From NCBI GenBank assembly GCA_007258455.2, contig VDFB02252616.1, positions 120,812,552-120,876,551 of the forward strand: DNA of 64,000 nucleotides, given 5' to 3'. This DNA comes from Sequoia sempervirens (lineage: Eukaryota > Streptophyta > Pinopsida > Cupressales > Cupressaceae). Each line of letters starts with the position of its first letter. Within the stretch, counting starts at the first letter, position 1. Under the pieces are notes generated by a model, which ran no database searches, was not told the origin of the DNA, and saw only the letters and a program-made list of their open reading frames with translations. Positions 11,435-22,226 of this stretch are shown here, in pieces. A program made the position numbers and the translations under genes.

Positions 11435-12888
11435 GCTCTTTTGGAGTTGTTCCTATAAATACTTGTATATAGGTTAGTCTAGTTTGATTTTGGTTTTCTT
11501 TGTTTTGTTGCTTTGCGTTCCTTTTATTTTGTCTATTTCTCGTCTGTTTTGATTTTTTGAGGGTTTTCTTCATTTCTGCTATGGTGGTCATGCTCGTTCA
11601 ATGAATGGTTTACTTTTCTGCCCACTCTTAGTGTTCTTTAGCTAAATATTCACTCTCAACCATTGGTCTCTGATAGCTACCATGACACTGTTTCCTCACT
11701 TGAACTTTGATTTAGAACCCAACCCTTGGTTGAATCTTCCTTTTACGTTCATCTCAGATCTAGCACAAAACAAATACTAATTGTTTCCAAAGAGTTGCAC
11801 AGTGGCTGTTATGACGACTTAGCAAGCGAAAATCTTAAGTCCGCTCGAGTGACCACTATGGTTCCCAAACCCATAGTAAGCTTCCATGCTTACATGGTTG
11901 AGCAAAAAGAAGAAAATATTAAAATAAGTAATGGAAGAAAGAAAAGAATAAGAAAATGCTAAAATCAAGCAATCATATGGGTGTTCAGATAGCTCTACTA
12001 AGGCTATTGATGCCCAGCTAGCAGTAGAGAAATGTCCATAGGGTCACAGTGACAACTCTGTCAGGCCTATGGCTGTCTGACTGGCAGTGGGGCAATGTAC
12101 AAGTTACTTTTGGGGTTGGATGATTCATGTAGCTTACTTGGTTTGATTAGTTGCCACTTGTTACAGTTTCTAAGGGAAGAGAATGAATTCACTAAACATG
12201 TACACTTCTGAAATGTTTTGTGGGTTGATTTAGCTAAGGATCCAGTTCTCCTAGTTCACTTCTGGAAGTAGGCTTGTGGTTTTTAAAACCAAATATTTTA
12301 TGTTCTAAATGAACATTTATCCTTAGAATGCTCGAGAGTGTTCCCCAGTAAAGTTTCCATTTGCTGTGCCTCTAGCACACATGCTCCATTCGAAACAAGG
12401 ACCCTCTCTCTCTCTCTCTCTCCTTTTTGCTTCATTGGGTCACTTTTTTCGTCATCTCATTTTTTCTACCCATTGTTTTGGTGTTCTAAGTGGTCTATGA
12501 GTCCCAAAAAAATCATTTTGAAGTGACCATGTTTTGCCCCCTTTGAATTTTCAAGGCTTTAGGCCTTTGTGAAGTTCCCTTAGCTATTTGCCTTTTCATT
12601 TCAAAGCTGGTGCCCAAGGATCTAGGAAGGTCTACCCTGCTGGGCCACCCTGCATGGGTTTCCTTCACCCCGCAATCATTCCAAACAACCTTTCTCTAGT
12701 AGCTTTTCGCCCTGCAAAACCCGAAACTTCTAGTGCCATTTTCTCATCACTAAACGATCAATGACCAAGCTTTGACTGCCTTCTGCTTGGTGGGTTTTGA
12801 TGCTCCTACTGCCATTTTCAAATGACTGTTCATCAACTTCCAGGCCATCATACGATCATTAATGGGGTGCATTTAATACACTATTTTC

Positions 12889-12898
12889 TATAAATAGG
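12889..12898 (+). promoter_or_regulatory. Putative TATA box, copy B
   Basis: TATAAATAGG matches the plant TATA consensus and is aligned with 4973-4982 of copy A. It lies 157 bp upstream of the proposed intron donor on the strand of the long ORF. Confidence 0.5.
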
Positions 12899-13045
12899 AA
12901 ACTTTTAGCTATCATTTTTAGCTATCAGTTAATCAGAAAAGAGTCAAATCCAACCTCTAGCACCGCCTTCATGCCCGATGAGTTCCACCAACAATTCAAA
13001 GCCTCTGCTAACTATTTCCTCATCCATAGTCATCAAATTCATGAA

Positions 13046-13938
13046 GTAGGTTTTCCGCCGCGCTCTCCGCTTTGAGTTTTCTTTGATTTTGAGGAAAATT
13101 TGCTAAATTTAAAAGAGGAAAACTTAATAAACAATTAGATTATGACCAGGCACACAAAACCCATGAAGTATAATTTTAGGGAACTTTAGAAATCATCATA
13201 TTGGCCTTGTACGAAACTTAGGTTCTCTGTCACCGTTCATTGACCAAGGCTTTCACCTCATGTAGGCCCACACCCTCCCATTGCCATCACTGACCTTGAA
13301 AATGGAGTTAAACTTAGCAATGAAAAAATCCTATCTTGGGTCCACCCTCATGGGAAGACCCCTCTCATTAGCCACTTAAACTTAGTTAAAATCTACAAAA
13401 TGAGATGAGGAGCCATCAACCTACTCGAGTCCCCAGATGCAGAGTTCCTCATACATAATTCCTTTTGGTTTCGTCGTTTCAAACAGTTAATCAAGCACAA
13501 CTTTCCAGTGCCTAGGTCCCACCTCGTCGATCACCTATATACTCAATCTTTGCCAAATCTTAAGCCCCGATCCATCCCAAGTCCTACTATGCAGACGTCC
13601 ACTCAGCGAATTTCGTCTGTGTTTTTCCATCTCAAACAACTTTTACAACCTGTCCTTTCGACCATCGAATCTCGAGTCTACCTCTAACGACCAACTCCAT
13701 TTGCACTCCAAACGACCAACTATTAACTTGTTCTTGGGCCCCTCCTAGAAGACTTCCATCCACGGGCTACCATGGTGAACCCATTGTAACTCCTTCCTAT
13801 GAAAGGATAATGTCAATTTGGAAGATATGTAAGGAGTCTTAAATGATGAATTATCTAATCTAACATTGTTTCATAGGATTTTGGCTAACTTTCCCATGTT
13901 TTCATGCTTGAATGTGCTTACCTCTCTCTCGCCCGTAG
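13046..13938 (+). other. Putative 5'-UTR intron upstream of the long ORF, copy B
   Basis: Donor GAA|GTAGGT at 13046 and acceptor CTCTCTCTCGCCCGTAG ending at 13938 are kept as in copy A while the interior has changed greatly in length. The ATG of the long ORF follows at 13944. Only consensus and two-copy conservation support it. Confidence 0.4.
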
Positions 13939-13943
13939 GATAT

Positions 13944-16900
13944 ATGGAACCAGGTGTAGGACTCTTGAAGGCGGTCGTGGAGAAAGATAAAGGAAAGAAA
14001 ATAGCCAAAGCACACCGGGGTAAAGAAGACAAAGACTAGATGAAGTATAAGTTCGAAGGGGAACCTCTCAACTCTAAGGTCACCACACATTGGAAGGAAA
14101 TATCAATCACAAACATCGGGCACATAAATATCGATGAATTCAAGTAGAGGGCCCAGATAAGCCCTACAACCAAAAATTCAAGGAAAATAAAAAGCAGTAG
14201 ATTGGCTAAGGCAACAGGTTTCTTGCCCACTCTTGTTGCCCCTAAACTAGTGATGGCCTATAGAGAAGCATACAAGGAAGAGACCAGAACCATTGTGGAC
14301 AAGGACGGGAACATATTGGCTAATCTATTTGCCAAGTCAATAGGGAGAGCTTTTCACATCACTACCTTTGGAGAAATGGAAGCATCATCCATGGATTATG
14401 GGGAAAAAATGTGGGATGAGGACCCCCTCAAATGGAAAAATGTCATCAATCAATATTGGCTAAAAGAAAAGAGGGGAAATTCTTCAAAGGTACCCCAAGA
14501 GCTCTTTCGCTGTGATTTTTATGAGGATTACCATGACTTGGTGACCCTATTAATCAGGGTTATGGGGCTTCCAATCATGGCTTACTTCCAAGAGTGGATG
14601 TTGTATTCTGTAGAGGAGATCATTTGAGGAAAAACTAAGTTCTATTGGGTGGGGATAATTAGCGATTGCTTGCATGAGCAATTTGTGGCTATCAAGAAGA
14701 CTTCACGCTCGTACATGACTTCCTACCTAGTTTATTATTGGCTAACAAGATGCAATACAAAGGAATTTTTTAAACTCCTGATGAGGCTTTAGGTAGATAA
14801 TTAAAGGTATATGATAGGTACCCTCAATTACAGTATAGGAATTTCAAGAGGGATTATTGTAGAGTTAATGACACCTTCATAGGCCACATTATCATATTAC
14901 TTGGGGGTGACTTCGAACAGAGAATCTTCCATAGCACCAACACTTTCCTCTACCAATTCACCTTCTTATTTATACAATTTCCAAAGTTTACCTACATTCG
15001 GGCTAAAGGTTTTTTAGAGAAACCATACAAGCTACCCCAATACCCAAATGAATGGATAATATTGTTAGAACTCTCTCGAGAGCTGTGGAATGCACATCCC
15101 CTTCTAAGAATCAAACATAAGGTGGGAATTCCTTATCCCCTCTGCTTCGGCCAAGGGCTATATGAACTCCACACATTTAAATGTGCAAAAAATTTAGATA
15201 AAGAACTCATAGAGTATAACCTGAAGTTCCACACTGCTCAGCTACAAATGGACCCCTATGGTAAATTTAAGAAGATGGTCACGGCTGAATATGCCCATTT
15301 GCATAATGTTGAGGAATTTTGGGCTAACTGCAAGAAAAACAATGAAATGCGAATGAGGTACTACATGCACATGACCACATACTTCATCAAGAAGTTCAAC
15401 CTATTCCCTATGCCAGACAAGGTAGTGGAAAATGAGAATGTAGTAATTGATCCTCGGTATAATGCAATTGCCAATCTATCGCTGTCGCTAATCGACTAGA
15501 ATGAGCAAGAGGTAGATGATCTTGATATCCTAAAAAAGCCCGTTGAGGCTATAACAAAGGAATAGATTGATAGGAAATTTTCCCAATTGAAGCAACAAGG
15601 AGTCACCTTGACCTATGAGGAGCTTGAGGATGAACCAACAAGTGAAACTGATAGAGGGACAACTACTACCTCGACTGGAGAAACCTCAAAATCCCCTCCT
15701 GTCACTAGGTCAAGAAAGAGAAAAGTGATGACTGAAGGCTAGCATAAACCCTGTGCACACTTGAGGAAGCCTTCGAAAGGTGAATCCTCTAAAATATTGA
15801 AGAAATTAGGCATGCCCACCATCCAAGAGGACCCTCTCCACAAAGGATAAGAAGTAGAGGTCGAGAAGCCAAAGTCTCCACCTGTTGCCTCCACTCTCAC
15901 AACCACTGTTGTTGTTGATGTTGCTATTGCTACTACCTCTTTGCCTACCTCTCAGGTGATGGTTGCTACTTCCCCACCTATAGTGGATATCTCAGTCCAC
16001 CTTGCTGCCACCCAAACCACATCCCAAGTTATGATAATAGACTCTTCTTCTGCCACCACCTCTCTGCTCTCCTCCTCCTCCATGTCTCCAACAACATCTC
16101 TTCCACTAGCAACAACAATAATACCAATGCCCTCTCTATCGCTCCTAGAGGCCTTATCTTGCCACATGCAAAAAATTCCTGCAAAACTATCTGCGGTGTT
16201 GATGAACCCAACCATACAAGCCACCTTGGCACAAATTTCCACCAATCTTCCTATCCATACTCCTCCAATTGAACCACCAAAGATGAAGGCTACCATGGAA
16301 ATATCATAATAGTTGGAAATACAAGAAAGGGAAGATTCAAAAGGGATGGAAGAGGAAGAAGATTATTACCATGAGCACCTCGAGTACCAGCATTTGATAA
16401 TTGATAAGGTGGTGTGTGAGGGAGAAGAAACAAAATCATCAGAGGAAGACACTGAGTAGCCACATGCCAAGTACATTGTGGAAACATTTGATCCTAACCT
16501 TGAAGAGGAGCTAGCTCGACAACTTAGAATGTTGGAGAGGAAGTAGAGAGGTGGCCTCATAAAGAAGAAAAGGAATCAAGTGAGGTAATGGAGGAAGATA
16601 CTAAACCTCCGACTGGGGAGCAGGGAAAAAGCCCCAAATATGATGCAGAAGTTCCCATTTCAGAAGAGCAAGAAGAGAAAGAAAAATAGGAGTGAGAAGA
16701 GAGCCTTGAGCATGATGAAAATATGTTGCCTCAGCGTAAAGAAGAAGATAAGTTTGAAGAAGAGTCTAAAGCCCATAGGAGCCCAGAAATTGAATGTCCT
16801 GAAGAGCATGAGCATGATGATGAAGAAGAAAAGAAAACTGCTAAAGGGGAGGACAACCCCAAAGAACATGTAGCTACCGAGTCCCCTGGAAAAAGAAATA

Positions 16901-18292
16901 GTATTTATTCAGGATTTTGATGAAGAAGGAGAAAAGACTGAACAAGAGAATTCGGGTGGTAAGGTGATGGAAATCAAACACACCCATGAAGAAGATGATC
17001 GTGAATCACAAAAGGAGGAATCTCAAATGCTTGAATGGCTTGAGAAACACTTGGGAGGAAAACCACAACCCTAAAAAATCCAAGGGCAAGGCTGAAGGCA
17101 ATCTTGGCCTGAGCCCAAATAAGCACAAAGAAAGAGAAGAAACCTAAGGTCAGGTCTCCGCTGACAATGGATGTGTCCAAATCCAGAACTATGTAAATAG
17201 CCACCCCAGTGGTGAGTGAAGCAGGGGTAAGCTACAATATATCTACCCTTGATCTGGGGACATCCACGAGAGAACCAAAGATTGACCATTTCCAGGGGTT
17301 CATTGCCACTATTGTGCATTAGAAGAATAAAGAAAAGAACTCTAAGGAGAAACTAAAAGCACAAGTGGATGATCTAAATGCTTATCTTCAACAATGGTCA
17401 TCAGTGGAAGAGCTCCCCACCACATCCTCAACACCACCACAACTGCTCTCCAAGGAACAAATTGATAAGCTTGAGAAAAGGAAAAATTGGACGAAGGCCA
17501 CAGAGGATTGGTTCTGGTAGGTCCTCTACAATGGAAACATGGGCATTGGTCGTGCGATCATAATAGAAAAATAAGTTCCTAGAAGTGCAAAAGATACTTG
17601 AGGGAATAAGGAATTTCTGCACTGACTTCCCTAAGTTATACAGGATCATGTACCCCACACTTGAGGCTATTCTCAAGATACTAGATAGATCCTAGGAGAA
17701 GGAGCTTGGCTTGGTAAAGGATGACCACTGACTCATGGAAACGTGGAAGTTGGGATTGGATCACCAAAAGGAGGTGTTGGAATGTGTGCTCCATGAGGTG
17801 GAGTTGGATATTGATTGGGTCAAGGAAATTAGGGCGGACTGTGCAAAATATTTGAAAATGATGACAAATCTTGATGTGCACACCAGTGAGCTAGATGCAG
17901 AGAAATTAAAGCAATATTTCCACAAGAAAATGGAGAATGAGAATTTAGATGCACTGACGCTAGATTTCATGAGTTTTGCTACATGAGACTTCACTCAATC
18001 TGATCAAGTAGTGAAGAACATGTAGAAATGTGACAAGGACTAGGATGCCATCACAAGAAAATCGAGGAGGATAAATTTTCAAGTGATCCAATTAGATATA
18101 TTGGAATGAAACAAGCTTCAAACGTTGATCCTAAAGTTCATAGAATATGCCACGGTGAAGAAGAATGAAGACAACCCAATCATAGATGATGAGTTCCTCA
18201 CAAAGTAGCTACAGTGAAAGGAAATCAATAAAAGACAAAAGAGCTACAATGCTGCCACATAAGGAAAAAATAGGGAAAAGACAAAATTGTAA
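13944..18292 (+). pseudogene. Long unrecognised ORF of a retroelement, copy B (full length, decayed)
   Basis: About 1,450 codons from ATG 13944 to a terminal TAA at 18290-18292 (or 18260-18262). TAG at 14037-14039 and 14145-14147 falls where copy A has CAA. A one-base deletion near 14738 moves the frame, and the reading then continues through 15062-16309 and, with further stops and shifts, to 17735-17986 and the end. Order of regions: basic N-terminus; conserved globular part about residues 90-520 (DFYEDYHDLVTL, YMTSYLVY, NEWIILLELSRELWNAHP, YYMHMTTYFIKKFNLFPMPDK); Ser/Thr-rich low complexity (15890-16300); acidic Glu-rich segment (16320-16900); helical C-terminal region. No signal peptide, zinc knuckle or enzyme motif is seen. 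It lies downstream of a pol tail and directly upstream of a polypurine tract, the place where extra or env-like ORFs sit in some plant gypsy elements. Function unknown. Confidence 0.7.
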
Positions 18293-18308
18293 TTTTAAAT
18301 TGTAATAA

Positions 18309-18321
18309 ATTTGGGGGTGGG
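18309..18321 (+). other. Putative polypurine tract
   Basis: The run ATTTGGGGGTGGG lies 17 bases after the last stop of the long ORF and is followed at once by TG, as expected for the plus-strand primer of an LTR retroelement. Confidence 0.55.
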
Positions 18322-18553
18322 TGAAACCCTAGTTTGTAGTGAATCTTGGCCACACAATGGAAATCAACCTTGTCCATTCATTTGTTTTTGGACACTATAA
18401 ATAGGGGGTCTCTCATTTTCAAGAGAGAGTTGAGTTGTAAAGGTATGCTACTGAAATTTTAATAGAAATTCATTGACTTTTGGTGGATTCTTGAGTTTCA
18501 AATGCATGTTACATGATTCTTCTCCGATAGTTAGTTGATTTCAGTAGATTTAA
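18322..18553 (+). mobile_element. Start of a 3' LTR, interrupted
   Basis: Begins TGAAACCCTAG after the polypurine tract and carries a good TATA box, TATAAATAGGGGG, at 18396-18408, followed by a GAGAGAG leader. It is broken at about 18553 by the 9 kb element; the sequence from 27590 is its likely continuation. No second copy occurs in the window, so LTR status rests on the polypurine tract, TG start and TATA box. Confidence 0.5.
18396..18408 (+). promoter_or_regulatory. TATA box in LTR-like sequence
   Basis: TATAAATAGGGGG, consensus for a plant RNA polymerase II promoter, about 75 bp into the putative LTR. Confidence 0.55.
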
Positions 18554-19792
18554 TTCTAAGGATTAGATTCAATAAATTGAAAGCACAATAATAAAACCCA
18601 AAGAGATAATAAAGTGCAAAGGAAAATAAATGAAAACACAGAAAATAGAATAATCTCACCCAGTGTCTTCAATCTCCATGGCTGATCTCCATTACACCTT
18701 CTAACTTGTTGATTTGTGTTGCCCTCATATCGAGTGTGTGAGCAATCTTTGACTATGCCATTGTCATAAACAAGCTTTGAAGGATTTGAATCTTAAATTC
18801 TTATGCCTATGACAATATGATAAATGAAAATAATAACTATCAATGCTAAATGACTATAATGCCTATAATAATGAAGTGGTCCCAAATTATGAACAAAATT
18901 GTCATTTTATAGAAAACACAAATTTGAATGGACGGACGAGATCGACTCTTGACAGAAACCTAAAATCAGAGGTCAAGATTTCATTTGATAATCCCTAATC
19001 AGGGTTAGGGTAAAATCCTTAGACGAGTGGTCAAGATTTCATCTGAGAAAATCAGATCAGCGGTGGAGAAAAGATGAGATAATTAATTTCAAAAATAAAG
19101 ATTTTCAAAATTAAGAAGATAAAGATAGCCTACTTTGTGAGATTTGAAAAATCAAATAAAAGATGGACTGAAAAGCAATTTTGATTAAAATCAAGAACCT
19201 GCTTGCTTTATTTGTTTTTTGGAAGAAAGCTACCAATTTGAATTAAATCAACTCAAAATATGGATTTTGTGAGACAAATAAATAATCTTTTTTAGATTAT
19301 TTACCAAAATGGAATGTCAGTTAAGATTGTGATGACATTTTAAATAATTTCATTTATTTAAAATGAGAGGAATATTAATTTTGTCAATTAAATAATTAAA
19401 GATAATTATTTAATTTAGAAGATAAGATTAATTAATTAAATAAATTCATTCATTCATTTAATTATGACAATTAGTGACATATTAAATAAATAAATAAGAT
19501 TTATTTACTTAATAATAAAAAAGAAATGACCGAAGAAGGGTGATTAAATAAATTAAGAAATTTATTTAATTAAGGGAAGACTTAGATAATTAATGACGTA
19601 TTTAATAAATAAATGAAATTTATTTATTTAATAATCATGAAGAATAAAAGGACATGAATTAATTAAATAATTATGAATTATTTAATCAATAGTCGAATGT
19701 GCACCAAGGACATAATTAAATGTCATAATTATGCTAGGACGAAAGTGGTAAAAATGAAGCTTGCAGGCCTAGGCCATTTTTAAGTGTTTACA
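18554..19792 (-). repeat. 3' LTR of the 9 kb element
   Basis: Matches 26355-27589 base for base apart from scattered substitutions and a few short indels. The right edge on the + strand is GTGTTTACA, giving TGTAAACAC at the start of the LTR on the - strand. The left edge is set by where the two copies stop matching (before TTCTAAGG); no CA end is visible there. Confidence 0.85.
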
Positions 19793-19806
19793 TTTTGCCC
19801 CTCTTT
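19793..19806 (-). other. Polypurine tract of the 9 kb element
   Basis: On the - strand AAAGAGGGGCAAAA directly precedes the TG of the 3' LTR. This fixes the element's orientation as minus. Confidence 0.7.
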
Positions 19807-22226
19807 GTCATAATGTAGCTTGTCGCATTGTGACAAAGAAAATAAGTCAAAAATATGCCCCGGTGCAAAATAAAATGAGGAAGAATGACGAGGAGGGTTA
19901 CGGTATGCCCCCTCCAGAGGACAAACAGGGTCCAAGAATATGGGTGTGCTCTCGAAATTGATGAGAAGACTAGAATATGAAAAGACAAAGAAATGTTAGT
20001 GCAAAAGATATGGATGATGATATGGATGCAATGCCTATATGAGATGGGTGAGAGAAGATGACATGACAAAAGAAGATGCATGTTAGTTCCTAGACCAAAT
20101 CCTTCAAAACATTGCCATAGGACTTTAATATTTATTGCTTGTAATCATCATTGGGTGGTAAAAATGACACAAATGGACAACAAACACCATGATATGACAT
20201 AGACCAAGGTGTGCAAGGTCATCCACTTGAAAAACAGACAGTCAAAGAAAATAAAATAGGCCAGGAGACGTCATCGCACTTCTAAATCCTTCATGGGACA
20301 TCCTCAAGGTAGCTAGTAACATGACCAAAAAGACAGTAAAAATATAAGACAAAATAGCCAAGATAGTCAAAAGATAAGACAAGATAGACCAGAAAGATTA
20401 ACAACCATTTTATTTTGTTTGCCAATATTTGTTTGCCAAAGATTGATTTCTTGTCAGTTTGACAGTTTTGACGGTTTAAGAGTTTTTCCAATTTGACGAT
20501 GTTGACAGTTTGATGGGGCCTATTGTCAGGAAGGACACATCCTAAAAAGGCAAAGGACATTTTGACGAGGTCTAACTCCAAGAAGGACACATTTTGAAGA
20601 AGACCAAAGAGTGACAAGATTGACATTGTTTTGACTAATATGTTTTGGCAAGTTGACTAATGTTGACTGTATGATTGATTGGACTGTGATGTCTGATTTT
20701 GACCAATTTTGACATTGACGTTTCGAATGACTATCTTATTTCTGAGTTTGACTATGTCTGACTTATTTGACCAATGTGATGATTGTGACAAATGCCATGA
20801 TTTTATTTGGACCAACCTAAAAGGACTAACCTAATGTCTCGGGGACTCATCGACTGATGGCCTTGCCTACATAGCAAATGTGCAGAGACAACTTAGTTCA
20901 AGACAATGACATGGACTGACTGACATGACTGACTTTGACTCCATTTTTAATATTTTGACATTGATTTGGATGTTTTTTTGTTTTTCTTCAGGATGTTTTA
21001 TGATTTTTAGGTCTTTCTTCAGGACATTTTATGATGTTTTTGGTCTTTCTTTAGGACATTTTATAATGTTTTTGTCTTTTTTTTATGGACATTTTATGAT
21101 GTTTTTGTCTATTTTCCGTTTTATGATTTTTTTGGATTTTGACGTTTAAGAGGATTGTGACAAATGCATGTGACTGATTCCTACACATGAGAATCCAAGG
21201 AAAAACATGATTGTGCCCCTAGTCAAGATGAATACCAATTGACAGGTGATGACAACATTGTTTGACGTGGGAAGGATGCATCCTGAAATAACGTGAGGAC
21301 GATGATGATAATGTGAGGAAAGTATCGAGGTCTACAGTCGGGCCAGGAACACAGTCAAGTAAAATTTTGGATAATGTGTTTGTATGGATTAGACTCGTTG
21401 CATTTGGAATGACTTGGTTAGGACTAGATGGGATGATGATTATCCTTAGACCGTTTGACAAGGGAAAGCCAAGATAGGTGACAGGCATGAAAGGATAGGG
21501 GGTGGCCTTAGTAAAGGACGAGAGACATGAGACTAAGGGAATTGTCATATGATTTTCAAGGACTATGTTGTACAAGAACAATAAGACTATGATAGTCAAT
21601 GACATGATGTTGCATGAATCGTGTATGACCAAAGGATAGACATGTCAAGAGTTTTCCCAAATCATGATTTATGTGTGCCAATTTTATGTCAAGACCGAGG
21701 TAAGTGGGAAAAATGCGTGGAAATGATAGGGCTTAGATGGACATCAATGTTGTGAGGAAGGCATGGGAAAATGAGACGACTTGCCCCCAAGTATAAAATT
21801 CCACATAGACGATTTATTTTACACATGATGCATGTTTGCCAGGTTTTCATCATGGTATTTATCTAGGGCACCTATTTGCCAGGTTTTCACCATTGGATGA
21901 AATTTTTCTCTTTACTATTTTCTAGACTTTCTGATTTTTTTGGTGTCACCAAGATGCCTGTTTGCCAAGTTTTCATCAAGGTGACGATTTTTTACATGTT
22001 TCAATTTTTTTGTATTTATGATTTTGTGGATAGTTTGGATGCTTTAGATGACCACTGACTGTTCTGAATCCATTGACGGTGCTAATGTAGAGACCGGTGC
22101 CATGATATGCCAATAATGTCCTGTCTGAAGTAGTTGTCTTGTCAGGATCGTAGCGCTTGTATACAACTGATCGATGTCATTGTGGTCCTTTCTGATACTA
22201 GAGTTGGCCTTATCAGAATATGTACA
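19807..22226 (-). other. 3' non-coding region of the 9 kb element
   Basis: No supported coding frame. On the + strand the sequence is strikingly rich in TTGAC/GACT words, especially 20440-20960. It includes a short minisatellite (20991-21120) and three copies of a TTTGCCAGGTTTTCA-like motif near 21834, 21870 and 21960. Open frames in this stretch on either strand have low-complexity translations and no recognisable domain. Confidence 0.6.
20991..21120. repeat. Minisatellite, about 32-34 bp period
   Basis: Four degenerate copies of a unit beginning GGACATTTTATGATGTTTTT, at about 20991, 21022, 21054 and 21088. The open frame across it on the + strand is a by-product of the repeat. Confidence 0.75.

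Larger units (their letters stand above)
11435..13943 (+). other. Spacer between pol end and the long ORF, copy B
   Basis: Homologous to 3532-6749 but about 720 bp shorter: 5871-6590 of copy A is missing at about 13790. It has the stronger TATA box of the two copies, and a donor and acceptor at the matching places. A CT dinucleotide run at 12404-12422 is longer than in copy A. No supported coding region; the 78-codon frame at 11726-11962 matches that at 3820-4056. Confidence 0.6.

Noticed and set aside
20925..21149. Phe-rich + strand frame resembling a transmembrane protein
   Set aside because: It overlies a 32-34 bp minisatellite and has no partner or family; the open frame comes from the repeat.
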